Below the pieces are notes generated by a model, which saw only the letters and a program-made list of their open reading frames with translations, had not been told where the DNA came from and ran no database searches. Below are positions 45,597 through 47,960 of a DNA stretch of 47,960 bases, piece after piece. Positions within the stretch are counted from its first letter, which is position 1; every line of letters begins with the position of its first letter. This stretch comes from Deltaproteobacteria bacterium UBA5754 (GTDB lineage Bacteria > Desulfobacterota > Dissulfuribacteria > Dissulfuribacterales > UBA5754), in the NCBI GenBank assembly GCA_002419025.1, contig DIFG01000087.1:1-47960 (forward strand). Reading direction: 5' to 3'. The translations under genes and the position numbers were made by a program.

Positions 45597-46792
45597 GGAT
45601 TCAGCGATTCGTTCACGGCCCGACCGATCCTCCTTCCCATCTCGGTGCATTCCCTGAGATCGGACTCGGTGGGGACGTATTTCACGCGGATACCGGGTTC
45701 TGGCAGGGTGAACTTAAGATCCGACATGACATCGTTCATGAGCTTTACAGCCTCGCCGCTCCATCCATACGATCCGAAGGCCGCGCCTATCTTGTTCGCG
45801 GGCTTGAGTCCCTTCATGTAGGCGAGGAATCCGGCCATGCGTGGGAGCATTCCGTTGTTGAGGGTCGGGGAACCGAGGAGGATGGCCTTGGCATCCAGGA
45901 CCTCGGTCATGATGTCACTGCGGTGATTCACCTGGAGGTCGAGCATGTTGACGCTCACCCCCTCGCGATTGATGCCGTCAGCGACCGCCTTAGCCATGAG
46001 CTCCGTGCTGTGCCACATGGTGTCGTAAACCACGATGGCCCTTTTCCTGGCCTCGTGCCTGGACCAGACGTCGTATGCGGCAAGGATTGCGCCTACATGG
46101 GCGCGCTTGATGAGCCCGTGATCCGGGGCGATGGTGTCGATCTCGAGGCCCATCTCCCGGACCTTCTGAAGGAGTTTTTGAACAAGCGGGGAGTAGAGAA
46201 GAAGGATGTTGGCGTAATATTTGGCGTTATGCGCCATGAGCTCGGAGAAATCCACCTCGTCGTCGAATCGTTCACTCGTCGCCCAGTGTTCGCCGAAGGC
46301 ATCACTTGAAATGAGGAGCTTTTCCTCGGGTATATATGAGAACATGCTGTCCGGCCAGTGGAGCATGCGCGTCTCTATGAACTGGACGGAACGCCTTCCC
46401 ATGCCCATGGTCTGGCCGGGCGCGGCCACCTCGTAAGGCCAGTCCTCCCGGTGGAAGTGCTCGAGCAGGGCCTTCTTGCCCATGGTGGAGCAGATGATCT
46501 TTTCGGGTTTCACCACGTCGATCACCTCGCCGAGCCCACCCGAGTGATCCATCTCCACGTGATTAACGACTATGTAGTCGATCCTCGACGGATCAATGAC
46601 CTCCCGGATCCTCGCAAGGAGCTGATCCACCTTGCCGTGTTTGACCGTGTCGAAAAGAACGACCTTTTCGTCCAACATGAGAAACGAATTATATGTCGTC
46701 CCCTTGTACGTGGAGTATCCGTGGAAATCCCTGATAGTCCAATCCACAGCGCCCACCCAGTAGATGTCCTTTTTCACCTCGACTGTCTTCAT
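45593..46792 (-). CDS. Flavodiiron protein (A-type, FprA/ROO)
   Basis: A 399-residue O2- or NO-reducing flavodiiron protein. The N-terminal metallo-beta-lactamase domain has the diiron motif NHVEMDHSGG, with HWPDSMFSY and SSDAFGEH; the C-terminal flavodoxin domain begins VVYDTMWHSTELMAKAV and has LLGSPTLNNGMLP for FMN. I prefer ATG 46792 (GGAG upstream); longer starts at 46804 and 46855 exist, but the upstream part lies in or next to repeat R2. A rubredoxin, its usual electron donor, is encoded 0.75 kb upstream. A detoxifying role in an anaerobe is the likely function. Confidence 0.92.
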   Translation of the reverse strand: MKTVEVKKDIYWVGAVDWTIRDFHGYSTYKGTTYNSFLMLDEKVVLFDTVKHGKVDQLLARIREVIDPSRIDYIVVNHVEMDHSGGLGEVIDVVKPEKIICSTMGKKALLEHFHREDWPYEVAAPGQTMGMGRRSVQFIETRMLHWPDSMFSYIPEEKLLISSDAFGEHWATSERFDDEVDFSELMAHNAKYYANILLLYSPLVQKLLQKVREMGLEIDTIAPDHGLIKRAHVGAILAAYDVWSRHEARKRAIVVYDTMWHSTELMAKAVADGINREGVSVNMLDLQVNHRSDIMTEVLDAKAILLGSPTLNNGMLPRMAGFLAYMKGLKPANKIGAAFGSYGWSGEAVKLMNDVMSDLKFTLPEPGIRVKYVPTESDLRECTEMGRRIGRAVNESLNP

Positions 46793-47177
46793 TTTCTTCT
46801 CCATGTTCTGATCCCGCTGGAAAAACCCGATTCTCGCGTCGTGCATGGCGTCCATCCTTGGACGCCACCCCTTCGGGGCTGCCTTAGGCCGTGCAAATCG
46901 GCAGTTCTCCCGATTTGTGCTTCAATTCTCCAGTCCATGCGGAGTACGCTGTAGGGGCGAATCGTGATTCGCCCTCCTCTTTCCTGGAAAATTTCGCGCC
47001 TTGCATCTCGGGCTTTTTGAGCGGGATCAGATTTTGATGTTTTTGCAGTGCGATCATGTTCTATGAACGTGTAATCGTGTCGTTAACGGTGCGGCCTGTT
47101 CCTCACCGCACTCCGGGTTCCACGGGTTCTGATTTGAGGCCGCCTTGAGTGATCCTTCCTGCTTGGCGTTGCACCCA
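46793..47177. other. Non-coding gap holding a dispersed repeat
   Basis: 385 bp between the flavodiiron and DsrE-like genes. Most is repeat R2 copy 2. From 47030 to 47177 I see only short AT-rich and palindromic stretches and no credible gene, tRNA or clear promoter. Confidence 0.5.
46809..47029. repeat. Dispersed palindromic repeat family R2, copy 2 with insertions
   Basis: Terminal inverted repeats TGATCCCGCT (46809-46818) and AGCGGGATCA (47020-47029) are exact. It shares CTTCAATT-TCCAG-CCATGCGG and TTCCTGGAAAATTTCG with copy 1 (21797-21922) but is about 95 bp longer. The extra sequence includes a nested palindrome GGGCGAATC-GT-GATTCGCCC at 46955-46974 and a GGCGTCCATCCTTGGACGCC palindrome near 46848-46867. 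Confidence 0.75.
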
Positions 47178-47525
47178 TTACATGACTATGATTTCACAGC
47201 CTTCCTGCTCGTAGCGTGACATGGCCGGATGGCCCGACATTCCGGCCTCGATGGGAAGCCCCTCCTGCTCGACGGCCTCAAGGACCCCCATCTTCATGGA
47301 GCACGCCTTGCAGACCGCATCGATCAGGCCCTTTTCCTTGACCGAGCCGTAAAGGGCGCGGAGGAAATGGCCGGGCTGGATCATCTCGGGGACGAGACGC
47401 GTCGCCTCCCCTTCGATGATGATCCTGCCACCGAGGCCTTTTTCCGCCAGGTCGAGGGCGTTCAAAAGCACGTGGACAAAACAGAGGGGATCCCCCCTGA
47501 ATGCGAAAATGACAACCTGTTTCAT
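47178..47525 (-). CDS. DsrE/DsrF-like small cytoplasmic protein
   Basis: A 115-residue protein of the DsrE-like fold. It opens with VVIFAFRGDPLCFVHVLLNALDLAEKG and has IIEGEATRLV and VCKACSMKMG, the last with two Cys of the type used in sulfur relay. No signal peptide. It sits 15 bp downstream of rubredoxin in the same direction. A role in sulfur transfer or redox is suggested by the family but not proven here. Confidence 0.78.
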   Translation of the reverse strand: MKQVVIFAFRGDPLCFVHVLLNALDLAEKGLGGRIIIEGEATRLVPEMIQPGHFLRALYGSVKEKGLIDAVCKACSMKMGVLEAVEQEGLPIEAGMSGHPAMSRYEQEGCEIIVM

Positions 47526-47540
47526 ACTCGGCCTCTCGGA

Positions 47541-47699
47541 TCAGACGGGCTCGAACTGGTCTTTGGTAGCGCCACAGACAGGACACGACCAGTCCGGAGG
47601 AAGGTCGTCAAAGGAAGTCCCAGGCTTCACGCCGTTTGCAGGGTCCCCCTGGGCCGGATCATAAACATAACCGCAGATGGTGCACTTGTACTTTTGCAT
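47541..47699 (-). CDS. Rubredoxin
   Basis: A 52-residue rubredoxin, easily missed because it is short. Both iron-binding knuckles are complete: KCTICGYVYDP at residues 5-15 and CPVCGATKDQF near the C-terminus, with the GVKPGTSFDDLPPDWSCP segment between them. A likely electron donor to the flavodiiron protein. A GGAGAA ribosome site stands upstream of the ATG at 47699. Confidence 0.93.
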   Translation of the reverse strand: MQKYKCTICGYVYDPAQGDPANGVKPGTSFDDLPPDWSCPVCGATKDQFEPV

Positions 47700-47712
47700 G
47701 GCTTCTCCTTAT

Positions 47713-47862
47713 GGGAACCTTGAAAAATGGTCCTTTCGCCCGATGGCTGTGTTGCTCGTCGGTCAAAAATGCTCACATACAGCGGGCAACCACGAGGGTT
47801 GCCCCTACAAAGTCTCCTCGCGCCTTGCCCTCGAACGAAAATCCTCATTTTTCAAGGTTCCC
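47713..47862. repeat. Dispersed repeat family R3, copy 2, with exact 17-bp inverted ends
   Basis: GGGAACCTTGAAAAATG (47713-47729) is the exact inverse of CATTTTTCAAGGTTCCC (47846-47862). Inside is a nested palindrome GGGCAACC-ACGAG-GGTTGCCC (47784-47804), absent from copy 1 at 16411-16482. No transposase frame. MITE-like. Confidence 0.75.
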
Positions 47863-47885
47863 TTTTATTTATTATGTAGAGGTCC

Positions 47886-47910
47886 GGGCGCGGGGTGATT
47901 TACCGCGCCC
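47886..47910. terminator. Terminator-like hairpin
   Basis: A perfect 8-bp GC-rich stem GGGCGCGG / CCGCGCCC with a 9-base loop, followed on the plus strand by GTGGGTTTTCTCT and on the minus strand by an AT-rich run starting about 10 bases later. It may end a gene beyond the right edge that reads leftward. Orientation not certain. Confidence 0.45.
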
Positions 47911-47935
47911 GTGGGTTTTCTCTGTGAACTATGTG

Positions 47936-47960
47936 TGATGGTTTCGTAAAAAGTCGAAAA
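47936..47960. repeat. Dispersed repeat family R1, copy 3 (cut by window end)
   Basis: TGATGGTTTCGTAAAAAGTCGAAAA matches the left end of the complete R1 copy at 16495-16519. The rest lies beyond the window. Confidence 0.7.

Noticed and set aside
1..47960. CRISPR array, tRNA or rRNA genes, phage or integrase genes
   Set aside because: Read for them; no regularly spaced repeats, no tRNA cloverleaf with a CCA-end context, no rRNA signature and no transposase or integrase motif was seen. The repeats present are dispersed palindromes.

Overview
The window looks like chromosome of a strictly anaerobic, autotrophic or acetate-oxidising bacterium, most likely a sulfate/sulfur-metabolising Desulfobacterota (deltaproteobacterial) lineage. 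This is an inference from family content: a bacterial Wood-Ljungdahl set of the AcsABCDE type, HdrA/MvhD electron-transfer proteins, selenocysteine use, a complex I without its NADH module, and a DVU0298-type HEAT protein next to a flavodiiron protein and rubredoxin. I cannot place it to genus.

Left part (about 0.35-13.2 kb, + strand): one tight operon behind an AT-rich promoter. It starts with a cytoplasmic molybdopterin oxidoreductase (PsrA/PhsA-like) and a four-cluster ferredoxin subunit (PsrB-like), and continues after only 8 bp into nuoABCDHIJKLMN. nuoE, nuoF and nuoG are absent, so the proton-pumping core must take its electrons from something other than the usual NADH module. The Mo/Fe-S pair is the obvious candidate partner.

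Middle part (13.2-21.8 kb): hemW, ptsI and ptsH (an EI/HPr pair with no EII nearby), a glycogen-synthase-like glgA, a sigma-54 response regulator divergent from a HAMP histidine kinase (GlrK/GlrR-like layout), and a glycine-zipper lipoprotein.

Main part (22.0-44.2 kb, - strand): a 22-kb Wood-Ljungdahl gene cluster in the order fhs, folD, acsA, hdrA, mvhD, hdrC-like, flpD/mvhD2, metV, metF-acsD fusion, acsB, acsC, acsE, fdhA. Fhs, FolD and MetVF carry out the methyl branch; AcsE passes the methyl group to the corrinoid protein (AcsC plus AcsD); AcsA makes CO; AcsB makes acetyl-CoA; FdhA interconverts CO2 and formate. Three of these genes (fdhA, mvhD, hdrA) are interrupted by an in-frame TGA that is best read as selenocysteine, each followed by a hairpin in the bacterial SECIS position. 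The most unusual protein is a 1028-residue fusion that joins methylenetetrahydrofolate reductase (MetF) to the small corrinoid protein subunit (AcsD) through a coiled coil, two TPR-like units and proline-rich linkers. The FdhA is also a fusion: 2Fe-2S domain, GltD-like NAD(P)H/FAD module, ferredoxin and formate dehydrogenase.

Right end (44.5-47.7 kb): a C_GCAxxG_C_C redox protein, a DVU0298-type HEAT protein, a flavodiiron protein, a DsrE-like protein and a rubredoxin, suggesting oxygen/NO defence. Three families of palindromic dispersed repeats sit in the gaps between operons; one family is present at both window ends. No rRNA, tRNA, CRISPR array, integrase or transposase was seen.
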